This document shows, piece after piece, positions 1 through 10,562 of a DNA stretch of 12,476 nt; position 1 is the first letter of the stretch, and every line of letters begins with the position of its first letter. The translations under genes and the position numbers were made by a program. The notes under the pieces are model-generated. The model was not told the DNA's origin. It did no database searches and saw only the letters and a program-made list of their open reading frames with translations. The DNA comes from Annulohypoxylon bovei var. microspora (Eukaryota > Ascomycota > Sordariomycetes > Xylariales > Hypoxylaceae). The DNA lies in assembly GCA_022836615.1 (NCBI GenBank), contig MU405518.1:1-12476 (forward strand), written 5' to 3'.

Positions 1-11
1 TCTGGCGCGCG

Positions 12-12
<1 letters not shown>

Positions 13-42
<30 letters not shown>

Positions 43-43
43 C

Positions 44-94
<51 letters not shown>
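13..94. repeat. Poly-G run joined to poly-C run (G30-CGG-C49), probable artefact
   Basis: Thirty consecutive G (13-42), then CGG, then forty-nine consecutive C (46-94), bordered by CG-rich bases (5-12 and 95-104). As written it could fold into a long G:C hairpin with almost no loop. Nothing else in this AT-rich window has such composition. Long G on one side and its complement on the other is what results when no-signal poly-G read ends from both orientations are merged, so I favour an assembly or sequencing artefact near a contig end. A genuine low-complexity tract cannot be excluded from sequence alone. Confidence 0.8.
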
Positions 95-95
<1 letters not shown>

Positions 96-117
96 CCGCG
101 AGCGAGATAATTTCATG

Positions 118-134
118 AAAAAAAGGTAGTAAAA
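118..134 (-). terminator. Pol III-type T-run terminators after the tRNA-like sequence
   Basis: On the minus strand the tRNA-like 3' end (discriminator A at 135) is followed at once by TTTT (134-131) and then, after ACTACC and nearby bases, by seven T (124-118). Runs of four or more T just past a tRNA 3' end are the usual RNA polymerase III stop. T-runs are common in AT-rich DNA, so only the position next to the acceptor strand makes this credible. Confidence 0.35.
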
Positions 135-219
135 TGGGAGATCGAGGAATCGAACCCCGGCTAAACCCCGGGATTTTAAAATTCGGGGGTATTGTGTCCG
201 CGGAACGCGGGGACCTCGC
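135..219 (-). ncRNA. tRNA-like sequence: good 3' half, aberrant 5' half (tRNA pseudogene or tRNA-derived element)
   Basis: Read on the minus strand, the 3' half is convincingly tRNA-like. A T stem CGGGG (159-155) pairs with CCTCG (147-143), with one G.U, around the loop TTCGATT, giving a perfect Pol III B box GGTTCGATTCC (156-146). The acceptor 3' strand ATCTCCC (142-136), discriminator A (135) and TTTT (134-131) follow directly. GCGAGGT (219-213) can pair with the acceptor strand at six of seven positions, with C opposite C at the second pair. In between, CCGC/GCGG (210-207 and 201-198) could be a D stem, but its loop is only five bases and no A box is visible. ACCCC/GGGGT (190-186 and 169-165) could be an anticodon stem, but it encloses 16 bases without the expected U33. 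I cannot assign an anticodon. It may be a decayed tRNA, an intron-bearing or hybrid one, or a tRNA-derived SINE fragment. The GC content shows that it escaped the mutation seen around it. Confidence 0.35.
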
Positions 220-2486
220 GTAATATAAATTTTAAATATAATAATTTAATAAAATAATTATAAAAAATACCTTAAAGTTTTTTTATAAATTAATTAATTA
301 TATTATAACTTTTATAATTATAATTAAAAAAGTAAAAAAGTTTAAAATTTATTAAATAACATTAAAAAAATATATCTTTAAAATCATCGTTAAAATCGAT
401 AAATTTATTTTAAAAAATATTATATATAACGAATAAACTTTATTAAAAAATTTAAAAACGTATAAATTTAATAAAATTAAAAAAGTAATTAATAAATAAA
501 TTAATTAAAAGGTCGAATTAACCGATTATAAATAATCGAAACCCGTTAATAATAAATAATACACACTTTTTAAAAAGTCCGAATAATTTAATTAAAGTAT
601 TTTAATTAAAAGAATTACCTTTAAAAAGCCTTTTATTATAAAACTTATTTAAATACTTTAATAATAAAAAAATAATTCTTAAAATTTAATTTAAATGATT
701 TTTAAAATGAATATTTTAACGTTAAACTTATAAAAATTATTTAATTAAAATAAATCCTTACGTTATAAAATTAAAATAATTTAAAATACATTTATATTAA
801 AATATTAACATTAATTATAACCATTAAATCCCCATTTTTCAATGAATGTTACGAAAGTTTAATAATTATATAACTTTAAATCATATTATCGTGATTTATA
901 CATTTAATAATTAAAATATTCCCAAGTTTAACCGTATTTTTTAAAGTAATATTAATTTTATAAAAAAATCTTTTAAATAAATTTAATAAATAAACATTAT
1001 TAATTTAATTACCCCATATTATAAAAAATGAATTAATTAAAAATAACGCATTATAACGTTAAAAAAAAAGTTTACGTATAAGGTTTATATAATTTAAATA
1101 ATAATTAATTAAATGTTATCCTTAAATATATTACTTAAAACGTTAAAATAAAAAAAAAACCAATGGGAATATACATTATTAAATAAATATACGAAAAAAC
1201 TTAATTAAAATTACATTTAAAAAAATATATTATTTATATTATTAATAAATATATTATAAAAGTTAATCGCAAAAATTTAAAAATTTACCCTTTAAAAAAT
1301 ACCTTTAATAATTAAAATACTTAACCATTTATAATAATAATTTACATTTAAAAATAAATATTTAAAAAATAATTAAAAACTTTATAAAAAAATTAATTAA
1401 AATAATAATAATTTAATTAACCTTATTATTTAAATTTATTAAGAAAAATTATAAAAAAATTATATAAAAATTAATTTTACGAACGATAATAAAAATGAAA
1501 TTAAAAAAAACACACCTTATTATAACCAAAAATAATATTATAAAAAATGAATAAAAATAATTATTAACTTTATTTAAATTACATTTTTAAATTTTTTTTA
1601 TATTTTTTTTTTCTTTTTATTTTTAAATGCATTTTTTTCCTTTATTAATTACTTATTATATTAATTTATTAACCGCGTATAACATTTAATTTAAGTTTTT
1701 TTTAACCTTAACATTTATTTAATTAAATCTTTATTACTTATTTTAATTATTATTAAAGAATTATTTTTAATAAAATTTTTAATAATAATAAAATTTTAAT
1801 TAATGTTAACCTTTAAGTAATTATATTTATTATTTTAAAAAAAATATATTAAATTTTTAATTAAAAAATAATAATTATTATATATGTTTTTAAACTTATT
1901 TAATATTAATTAATAATTAAAAAATGGTTATATTTTAACATATTTTTTAATATTAAACGATTTAAAATGTTTTTTATAATAATAATAAAAAATTATATTA
2001 AAATATTTATATAATTAAATTAATAATTTTTATATATATTAATAATCTTTAATTAAACTAATTATATATTTTTTAATTAAATTATTTTATTAAATTTTAA
2101 TATATAAAAGGAAAACTTATAAAATACGTTATTTAATAATAAATAAATAATAATTTAATTAAAAATTAATAAACTTTTAAAAAAATAACTTTAAAATCTT
2201 TTAACGGACGTAATGCCTTATAATAACATTTTTAAAAATGTTAAAAAATATATATTTTAACATTTAATAACGTTATTAACCATTTAATTAAAGTATTTAA
2301 AAAGATTAATATTTATAATAAAGTGTTTAATCTTTAATTTTATTATTTTTAAAATATTATTTTTAATTTATAATGTTTAAATATTCTTGAAATTAATGTT
2401 TATAAAATACATAATTAATTTAAAAAAGAAATAAAGTTTTAAAACAACGTTATATACCGAAGTTTTAACTTTTTTAAAATAATTAT
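220..2486. other. Degenerate AT-rich DNA, no recognisable gene
   Basis: There is no open frame of useful length on either strand and no protein motif I can recognise. The sequence is dominated by TTAA, TTAATTAA and homopolymer A or T, with most remaining C and G in CpG or isolated. The first half keeps C and lacks G; for example 781-840 has 9 C and 0 G. That is consistent with G-to-A change on the + strand, i.e. RIP of the minus strand. It most likely represents one or more repeats mutated past recognition, but no ends, terminal repeats or domain order remain for me to classify it. Confidence 0.6.
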
Positions 2487-2622
2487 AATTAATTTTTATT
2501 ATAATGTTATTAATAACTTTTCGTTTAAAATGATAATTAATTTTTTTTATAATATTTTAATTAATTTTTATTATAATTTAATTATTAACCTTTTGTTTAA
2601 AATGTTAATTAATTTTTTTTTT
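2487..2622. repeat. 72-bp tandem duplication, about 1.9 copies
   Basis: The unit starting at 2487 (AATTAATTTTTATTATAAT) recurs at 2559 with the same first 19 bases. Each copy continues into a related segment containing GTTTAAAATG, TTAATTAA-like bases and a T run, with the same spacing. The copies differ by scattered substitutions, several not C/T or G/A, and by a small shift near AACTTTTCG versus AACCTTTTG. A weaker match just upstream (about 2469-2486) could be a fragment of a third copy. The AT-rich background makes chance similarity easier, but the exact 72-bp spacing of two long matching blocks supports a true duplication. Confidence 0.6.
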
Positions 2623-5600
2623 AACGCCATAATTATCACCTTCTTTAAGAATTTATTTAATTTAATTACTATTAATTATTAATGATTCAAGTTTTTTAAA
2701 AAGTTTAATAATTATTATATGGTTAAGTTTTATAATAAATGATTTAAAAAAAAAATAATTTATTTTATAATGATTATTTTAATTAAATAAGTTAATTAAT
2801 TATCTTTATTTTCGTTAAAATTATATATTTTAAATGGAAATATCTTAATTAATTAAAAGTTTTAAACTTAAGAAATTATATAAATTAATTAATAATAAGA
2901 AATAAAAAATAAAAAAAATAAAAGGAAAGATTTATTAAAAAAATAAAAGGGGATAATGAACTTTATATTAACGATTATTATTAAAAATTCATATATTAAA
3001 ACGTTTATTAAATTAAAAATATAATAATGTAATTAATTAAATTTAATTTAAATTTTATTATATGCTTAAATTCTTTAAAAATATTAAATTACTTTTTATA
3101 AAAAATTATATTTAATATTATATAATTGTGATTCCTTTTTTTAAAATGATTTTTAAAACCTTTTTAATTATATTATCTTTTTTTAATTATACCGAATTTG
3201 TATTTATTATTTTAATTATTTAACTTTTATATGTTATTTATATATAACCTTAAAAACGAATATTATGGTTATTTTATTTAAAAAAAATCGTAAAAACTTA
3301 AACCTTAATTAATTAAAATTCTTAAAAAATATTTACGGTAATATTTGGTAAAATATCTCGGATTATAAATTAATTTTAAAGCTTGTATTTAATAATTTAA
3401 ATTTCGATAATTAAGTAATAACGAAATAATTAATTAAGATCTTATTATTTTTTAATATTTAAAAAAAAAAATAAGAAATTTATTTAACCTTTAAATTAAT
3501 TAAAGTTATGTATAAGTTTTATAATAATTAATATTTATTATTTTTAAAGATTAAAGTTATTTAAAAGTTTTTATTAAATGGTATTAATTAATTAATTTAC
3601 GAAAAAGGTATCTTTTAAATTTTATAAAATATTACTTTTAAAATTTTTAATTTAATTATTATTACGAATATTAAAAAACTTAAAATTATTTATATTATTT
3701 TGGTAACATACGTGGATGTTTTTAACGATTAATATATTAAAACGAATAATTTTAAAGTATTATATTAAATATTAATGATTTAAAATTTAAATAATGGTAT
3801 TATTTATATAATCGATTTATTATTAAATCGTTGGGATTTTAAAATGAATTATATTTAAAATTAAATGATTTATGTTTAAAATATTTTAAATCTTTAATAA
3901 AAGATTTTAAAGGAAAAAATCGAAATAATTTAATTTAATGGAATTAAATAATAAAATGAATGGATTTACGGTTATTAAGTTTTATATATAATTTATTTAA
4001 TCGTTAGTAAATTAATTACTTTCGCGAATTATTTATAAAAAAAATTTCTTAAAAATTATTTAATTATTTTTTATTTGATTTTTATTAATTTAATTAATAT
4101 ATTTATAAAAAGTCTTAAAAATAATAATACTTTTAAAAACGTAGATTAATTAATGGTAAATATTAATTAATTTTTTAAACTTATTAAATTGCTTTTTAAA
4201 AAGGTTAAAAAAGTAAAAAAAGAAAAAAAAATTAAAACGTTTAAATATTTTAAATAAAATAAAAAAAAGAAAAGAAAAAAAAAAATGTTATTAAAAATTA
4301 TTTTAACTTAATCTTTTTAATTATAATGTATAATTTATATTTTAAGAATAAAAGAAATGTTTTGGAAATGGAAAACTTAATTATATTTTATATTTAAATA
4401 AAAGATAATTAAAATAAATTAAGTAATTAATTATAATTAAACTTTTTTATTAATTAAATAATTTAAAATAATTATAAAATGTAAGTATAACGTTTAAAAA
4501 TTAATTAATAAATTATAAAAATAAACCTCATTAAAACTTAAAAACATTTAATAAAAAAATAATATAAATAAAATAATGTTAAAAAGCTTTTTATATTAAA
4601 TAATCATAATTATTTAATTACTTAATAATATATATAAAATATATTATATTAATAATAATTAAAGAATTAAAGAAGTTTAAATTAAAATATACATTATTTT
4701 CTTTTTTTTTATTTAATACTTATAATTATTATTTTTATTTCGGAATTATTTATTAAAAACAATTAATGTAATTTTTAAGGAAAATTAAATTAAAATATAA
4801 AAATCTTAATTTCGTTTTTTAATTTTAAATTTAATTAACTTCCATTTAAATAATTATTTTTTTTAATCCGTTATACGTAAAGTTATATATAATTATTATT
4901 TACTTAATATACTTTTATTCGACCTTTTAATATATCGTTTTTTAATTTTATTTTATATAATTATTTATTATTTATTATTTTAATTAATGATTTTTATTAC
5001 ATTTTAAACTTAAAAAAAATGTATTTAAACCCTTTTAAAAACTTTTAATGCTTCTTTTATAAAAACCTCTTAATTCCAATTCACCATGGGCTTTTAAAAC
5101 ATTATTTTAAAATAATTTTAACATTAATTAAAATTAATAAATATTTTTAATTACATTATTATTAATAATTTAAAGGTAAATTAAATAAAAAATTATAATT
5201 TATAATTTATAATAATTAATTATAATTATATTAAAATATATAATATATAAATTAAAAATTTAAAACTCGTTTTTATATAAAATAATTAAATTAATTATTT
5301 TTTTATAAATTATATTTACTTTTTTTTATAAATTTTATTTTTTAATTTAAATATTAAAATATTAAAACTTATGTTTAATTATAATTTCTTTATTAAACTT
5401 TAATATTTCCTTAATTAAAGCGAAAAATTATTATTAAATTTCCCGAAGAAAAGTTTATATTTTTTTTATATATTTATTTTTTTTAATAATTTTACGATAA
5501 AAAGATATAAATAAATATTAAACGAAAGAAAAAATAAACTTAAGGAAAATTAATATATATATTATATAAATAAAATTATTAAATAATTTAAATAAAAATA

Positions 5601-6363
5601 TATTAATTATATAAAATACGAATTAAATATTTTATTAAAACGTTTTTTTTTATATGTCGTTATATTAAATAAAAGCATATAAATAATTACGAAAATATTT
5701 TCGTTATAAAATTCTTTATCGTAATATAAAAACATTAATTTTCTTAAGAAAATATCGATTAAAATTAACTTATAAACTTAAATAATACAATTAATAAAAA
5801 AAAAAAAAACTTTAATTATGTTTTAAAATAATTTAAAATTATTAACTTTTATATAATAAAATATTTTTATAACATTATATATAATTTAAAAAATTAACCT
5901 TAAATTTTAATTATTTATAAAATATATTATTAAATAAAATTTTAATAAAAATAATAACATTATAATAATATCATTTATAAATAAAGAAATTTATTCGGAA
6001 CTAAGTAAATTTTTTATTTTATTTTCATTTAAAGAAAAATAACGTGGATTTAAATAAATTAATTAAACATTTAATAATTTAAAACCATTAATATAATTAA
6101 ATACATTACGACATAAAAATAAAAAAAAATAAAATTATAAATAATTTTAATAATAAGTTTTTATTATTAATTAAATAACGTATGTTTTTATAAAAATATA
6201 ATAATATATAAATTATTTTTTTAATTTATTTAATTAAAATGTTTTTTTATTATATTATATAATATTAATAAACAAAGTATATAAATACATATATAATTAT
6301 AAATAAAAATTTTTTTTTAAATCGTTATTTTAATAATATTGCATCCATGGATTTTAATAATAA
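2623..6363. other. Degenerate AT-rich DNA with alternating G-keeping and C-keeping tracts, no recognisable gene
   Basis: No frame is open and I recognise no protein. About 3240-4260 keeps G over C (3781-3840 has 7 G and 2 C), whereas the later part keeps C (5041-5100 has 13 C and 4 G). Such switches fit RIP acting on one strand at a time over blocks. Low-complexity stretches include a purine tract at about 4257-4285 and TATAATT-like iterations at about 5193-5216. The block ends at the 5' LTR. It probably contains older repeats, but I could not match any part to a known domain. Confidence 0.55.
5689..5704. repeat. Perfect 16-bp palindrome with CpG ends
   Basis: ACGAAAATATTTTCGT reads the same on both strands. 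It stands out because it contains two CpG in AT-only surroundings, and a looser outer pair ATTACG (5686) / CGTAAT (from about 5714) flanks it. In sequence this AT-rich, 16-bp palindromes can arise by chance. No function is claimed. Confidence 0.5.
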
Positions 6364-6678
6364 TTTTATTATAAGTTAAGGACTTAGAAAGTTAATTAAA
6401 GTAAAAATTAATGTGAATTTATATTATAATTATAAACGTAATAAGCGTGGGTTCTTATAATGAAATTATTAACAGCTTTAAGTGGGTTATAAAAGTTATT
6501 AAAATACGTATAAAAAAGGTTTTTACGTTAATTAATTTGATTTATATCTTTAAGCATAAATATTATAACCTTAAGGACAAAAGGTTATTATTTTTCCTTT
6601 TTTTTTTTATTAATAAAAATAATTTTATTTTTAACCTTATATAACACAAATTTACCGTTATTTATAAGAACCGTCACA
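6364..6678 (+). repeat. 5' long terminal repeat of the chromovirus
   Basis: The LTR aligns base for base with 11722-12036. Its end is set where similarity stops, at ...GTCACA; its start is aligned to the base after the polypurine tract at the 3' copy. The expected TG at the start appears as TT here and TA in the 3' copy, so the exact first base is tentative. This copy has kept G and lost C: where the copies differ it mostly shows T against C and G against A. TATAAAA at 6489-6495 is identical in both copies and is a candidate core promoter element. An open stretch of 65 codons (6447-6644) lies wholly inside the LTR, is K/I/N/F-rich, and is not a gene. Confidence 0.9.
6489..6495 (+). promoter_or_regulatory. 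Candidate TATA box in the 5' LTR
   Basis: TATAAAA lies about 125 bp into the LTR and is preserved unchanged at the equivalent place in the 3' LTR (11847-11853). LTRs carry the Pol II promoter of these elements, so position and sequence fit. TATA-like strings are abundant in AT-rich DNA, so this is only a candidate. Confidence 0.25.
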
Positions 6679-8582
6679 TATTTTCATTAATTATTTTTTA
6701 ATTAACAAAAGTTTTTAAAAAAGCATTTATTATGTTAAATAATAACTTAATATATAAATATCTTTTAAATAATAAACAATTAAAACCTTATAACATTTAT
6801 TATTTTTTATTAACATAATTCGAATATATATAAACTTTTTAATAACTTTTTTAATAACCTTATAATTAACTTATTAAATAGCTTTAATTCGTTTTATAAA
6901 ATTAAAAAAATAATTTTAATTAAAGATAAATGTTTAATTTAGATTAGTAAGCAGAAAGATTTTTCGATATACGTGGTTATGTTAGATTTTTTCATTTCAA
7001 AAAATATAATATACCTTAAATTAAAAAAAAATAAATATTTAAAAATTATGTTTTTAATTTTAATTAAAAAATAATAACACTTAATATAATGGTTTAATAT
7101 GGGAAGGCTTAATGGGTAATATAATAATTAAGCCTTTATCCAAATTTTAATTAAGAAATTTAAGGATAAATAATCGATTTAAGCTACCTATTAAAACTTA
7201 GTTAAAATACGTTAAAGTGCTTTTTAATACTTTAACGATTTCCTTATTAATTTCGAAAATAAATTAACTTTAATTAATGGGTTATATTGGAAAGGGGAAA
7301 ATAAAATCAATTATATTAATGTAAAGTTAAATAATAAATTAAAAAACATTTTTATAGTAAAGAAATTGAATAAAAAAAATTATAATAAGTAAGTGGTTAA
7401 AGTTAATAATGTAACGGTTAAAATGAAAAAGGCACCGGATTATAAAAAAAAAAATAACCGCTTTATGATTATTTGGTATAAAAGAACATTTAATTAAAAG
7501 GCCATTAATTTTATTAATATGGTAATTATTTAAAAATAAAGATTAAAACTTGATGGGAATGGAAATACGGTTATAAATGAAGTAAATTACATAGTTTTAA
7601 TTATTACGATAATTGTAACAATAAATTAAGTAAATGGTTTACGTTAAGGTAATAATAATCTATTAAAGGCATAATAAAAGTTAAATTAAAAATTTAAAAA
7701 ACTTAAAAGGGAAAATAAATATACCCGTTATACAAAAACAAGGCATTTTATAATGGTTTACTTATCGTTTCGAGCCGCACCCCAGCCGGATCGCGGTAAT
7801 GGAAACGGCACGCCACAAGTGGCCACTATGGAGGCTTAAAATAATCGAAATATTAAGAATAATTATAAATTATTAAAATGTTTAAAAAACGAGTAACCTT
7901 TAAGTGAAGTTACACCTAAAGGTTAATATTAAGATTTGTAAATATTAAGGAAGTTTTAAATAAAATGTATATTATTTTTTTTTTAATTAAAATTTTATTA
8001 AACAAATAAAAGTTTATTAATATATTTATAAATTTAAAATGTTTAATATATTTAACATTTAATAAAAGATTTATATAATAAATAAAACTATTATGTATAT
8101 TTATTTAAAAGAAGGAATTAAAATTAATTAAAAATAAGGAATTTTATACGATTAATATGTTTATATATACAAAAATTAATATAAACAACAAGAAAGAACA
8201 AATATAAGGTTATATTATTTCAAATTTTACGTTCTTTTTAATATTAAGAAAATTGTAAATAAAATAAAACGATATTATTTATAAGGTAAAAAAGAGGTTA
8301 ATTAAAATAAGTTTAAAAAAACATAACTTAATAATATATAAAAAAAGTTAAAATATTATTTAAATATTTTATGATGTTAAAATAAAGTATTTATAAGTTA
8401 AAGAGGTTAAATATATAATGGGAAATATATTTTTAATATTTATAACTTAAAAAAAAAAACATTAATATAAAAAAAATGGTAAAAACGTTTAAGTTTTTAA
8501 TGTTATTATGCAAAATATTAATATTACATTAAAAAAGAAAAAAAAGCTTATAATTAATTAAATTTAAAAAGCGTTATTTAAT
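6679..8582 (+). pseudogene. Putative gag and protease region of the chromovirus, heavily degraded
   Basis: By position, between the 5' LTR and the reverse transcriptase, this should encode the Gag structural protein and the aspartic protease. The + frame shared with pol is full of stops and I could not find an undamaged CCHC zinc knuckle or a D-S/T-G protease motif. Short stretches read as plausible coding remnants in that frame, for example YYDNC at 7602-7616 followed by KWFTLR, and 8463-8582 approaching the linker before the reverse transcriptase. Tryptophan codons (TGG) are common while P and Q codons are scarce, as expected where C was changed to T: 7261-7320 has 9 G and 2 C. The assignment rests mainly on position. 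Confidence 0.45.
7767..7837. other. GC-rich patch inside the mutated element
   Basis: This patch has 39 G+C in the 60 bases at 7771-7830 (65%), while both neighbours are almost pure A/T. It keeps several CpA and TpG dinucleotides (CGCAC, CCCAG, CCACAAG, ACTATGG), the preferred RIP targets, so it has not been mutated like its surroundings. In the pol frame it reads through SSRTPAGSR to one stop (7797) and then WKRHATSGHYGGLK. The + frame beginning at 7741 reads RAAPQPDRGNGNG-type sequence with no stop until 7837. I do not recognise a domain in any frame. It could be a surviving piece of gag, a later insertion or gene conversion, or an assembly chimera. Confidence 0.75.
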
Positions 8583-8702
8583 AAATTAAAAGATCGGGTT
8601 AAAAACTTTTTAAATAATAAAGGTATAACGTTATTATTATTAAAGCTAAAGTTAAATATTAAGGTTAATTTATAAAAAAATAATTAAAGTAAAAAAAAAA
8701 AA

Positions 8703-9374
8703 GTTTTATGGGGGCCTTTATATAACATATTAAAAGAAAAGCTTTTAATGTTACGAAAAACCTTAATAAATTTATTAAATAAAAGGTGGATTAAAGTTAA
8801 CAATTTATTAAAAAAGGCATTAATATTATTTATAAAAAAACTAAAAAACGGCCTTTAATTTTATGTGGATTATAAGGTTTTTAACGCTATTTTAACACGT
8901 GATTATTATTCGTTATTATTAATTAAAGAAACCTTATAATCCTTTTATAAGGTTAAATGGTTAATTAAAGTCGATGTTAAAGCCGTATTTCACAAGTTAC
9001 GAATAAAGGAAAAAAATAAATAAAAAACCGCTTTTTACACTTAATTTAAGGTTTTTAAATAATTAATTATACCTTTTAAGTTATGCGGGGTGTTAATAAC
9101 GTTTTAATGTTATATTAATAAAACTTTATTTAACTTTTTAAATAATTATTATTTAATATATATGGATAATGTAATAATTTATTTAAATAAATTTTATAAA
9201 AATTATATAAATAAAATTAAAATGGTGTTAAAACGTTTTAATAACGTTAATTTAAAGTTAAATTTTTTTAAATGTTTTTTTATTATAAAGGAAATTAAAT
9301 ATTTAAGTTTTATTATTATGGTAAGAAAAAAGATTAAGGTAAACCCCGATAAAGTTATAATCATTAAAGGGTAA
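8703..9374 (+). pseudogene. Reverse transcriptase domain relic
   Basis: The relic begins with VLWGPLYN (8703) and LLMLRKTL, the usual lead-in to Ty3/Gypsy RT. It continues with NKRWIKV, LFIKK, FYVDYKVFNAI for the FxVDYRxLN motif (8853-8885), KVDVKAVFHK (from 8967) for the first catalytic block, PFKLCGVLITF for PFGLCxAPATF, and YMDNVIIY (9159-9182) for the YxDD box. The first catalytic Asp (GAT, 8973) survives; in the YxDD box the second Asp is Asn (AAT, 9168-9170), which would abolish activity. Changes such as A-to-V and P-to-L come from C-to-T. The last 70 codons (9162-9374) happen to be free of stops and end with IKYLSFII and VNPDK; this is a fragment of the palm and thumb, not a separate gene. 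Confidence 0.92.
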
Positions 9375-9975
9375 AAATTACTTATAAACGTACGGGGAGT
9401 TTACAGCTTTTTAAGGTTCGCGAATTTTTACAAAACATTCATCGAAAAATTTAATAAATTAACTACCCCTTTAACCATCTTAACGAAAAAAAGGGTCCTT
9501 TTTAAATAAAGGTAAAAAATAAACGCAACGTTTAAAAAATTAAAATACTTGTTTATTACCGTACCGATTTTAACTCATTAAAACCTTAATTAAAAAACGT
9601 ATTTAAAAGTAAATTACTCGGAATAAACTTTAAAAGCTTACCTTTTATAAAAAAACCATAATAAAATATTAAAACTTATGGTTTATTATTTAATAAAGTT
9701 ATTATTAATTAAATGTAATTACGAAATATACGATAAAAAGCTTTTAATAATCGTTAAATTAATAAAAACATAATAAAAAAAATTATAAAAGGTGATTAAA
9801 TTTTTTATGATTTTTATAAATCATAAAAACTTAAAATATTTTATAATTACTTGTAGATTAAATGAACGTTAAATACATTAAAAACAAACCTTATTAAAAT
9901 TTAACTTTATTATAAAGTACCAAGCCGGTAAAAAAACAAAATAACCCGATACTTTATTAAAACAAAACTAAAATA
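9375..9975 (+). pseudogene. RT connection and RNase H domain relic
   Basis: After the RT comes the typical connector, NVRGVYSFLRFANFYKTFI then LTTPLTILTKK (9387-9494). The RNase H part is weak at its start, where the first TDAS-type motif near 9560 is not clear, but clear later. CNYEIYDKKLLIIV (from 9714) matches the family's CNYEIYDKELLAIV, INHKNLKYF (9816-9842) matches TDHKNLEYF, and FNFIIKYQAG then PDTLL matches the FNFxIxYRPG...PDALSR ending. The catalytic Asp of TDHKNL is Asn (AAT, 9819-9821). The Glu of YEIYD (9723) is kept. RNase H normally removes the RNA strand during reverse transcription; this copy cannot. The switch from G-keeping to C-keeping sequence occurs inside the connector at about 9420. 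Confidence 0.85.
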
Positions 9976-10394
9976 TTTCGGCAAATTAAAAAAATAAAAA
10001 GGTGGTAAACCGTATGTAATACTTATTTAAATAAAAATGGTTACCCCTAGTAAAAACGATGGTAATAAGCATCTAAATATTCTTAACAAATATTATTAAA
10101 ATATTAAAAAAGGGGGTAACATTAAATTAAAGCCTTGTAATTATATTTATCGGAAAAAAAATCTTTTATAATGAAAACTTATAAGTTTTATAAGATTAAA
10201 AAATCATTAAAAATATAAACTTTAAAATAATTTATAAAGTTATTAACAAAAGTAATCGTTATTTCCCGCTAATTTTTAAAGATTATAAAATTTCAATCAT
10301 TAAATATAACTTAAACGATAAAAAAACCGTGTTATTTAAAAAACGAACGTAAATATTAAATTAAAAGCCCTTTAAAACAATTATAATTCAAAAT

Positions 10395-10526
10395 GTCCAT
10401 AATTCTCACGTCACGGGCCATTTAAAAAAAAATAATATTATCGTAATCGTTTTAAAATCCTTTTATTAATTAGCTATGGGATAAAATATATAAAAATTTT
10501 ATAAGAATTGTAATATTTACAACCAA
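10395..10526 (+). pseudogene. Integrase N-terminal HHCC zinc-finger relic
   Basis: VHNSHVTGH (10395-10421) gives the two zinc-binding His (10398, 10419). FY-stop-LAMG (10461-10481) is the YWPGM-like motif with W changed to a stop at 10467. YKNCNIY (10500-10520) is the C-x2-C pair, whose first Cys (TGT, 10509) is kept while the second is Tyr (TAC, 10518-10520), a G-to-A change. This domain binds zinc and helps multimerise integrase and recognise LTR ends. Spacing and flanks are typical of fungal Ty3/Gypsy elements. Confidence 0.85.
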
Positions 10527-10562
10527 GTTTACGTTTAATAAACTTAACGAAAAAGGTTATTA

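Noticed and set aside
135..219. A canonical functional tRNA with an assignable anticodon
   Set aside because: No A box, a five-base D loop, no U33 and a C:C mismatch in the acceptor stem. Only the 3' half is convincing.
3921..3985. Possible hAT-like transposase remnant, from a short W-N stretch near 3940-3960
   Set aside because: The surrounding residues do not fit the family motif in any frame and no second motif or terminal inverted repeat was found.
220..6363. Mitochondrial DNA or an AT-rich bacterial, plasmid or Plasmodium-like genome
   Set aside because: There are no long open frames, no mitochondrial genes and no rRNA, and the only identifiable element is a fungal-type chromovirus with transition-only decay. 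A RIPed nuclear compartment explains it better.
220..6363. Frequent TTAATTAA and TTAA strings as regulatory sites or a CRISPR-like or satellite repeat
   Set aside because: They are irregularly spaced, have no constant spacers and are the expected by-product of CpA-to-TpA mutation.
6447..6644. A 65-codon open frame starting with ATG
   Set aside because: It lies entirely within the 5' LTR, the matching stretch of the 3' LTR is interrupted, its composition is just K/I/N/F from AT-rich codons, and it matches no family.
6679..6700. tRNA primer binding site after the 5' LTR
   Set aside because: The sequence there is AT-rich with no stretch recognisably complementary to a tRNA 3' end. It may have been erased.
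9162..9374. A 70-codon open frame as a separate small gene
   Set aside because: Its ATG is the Met of the RT YMDN box and the same frame continues upstream and downstream as RT. It is a stop-free fragment of the pol relic.
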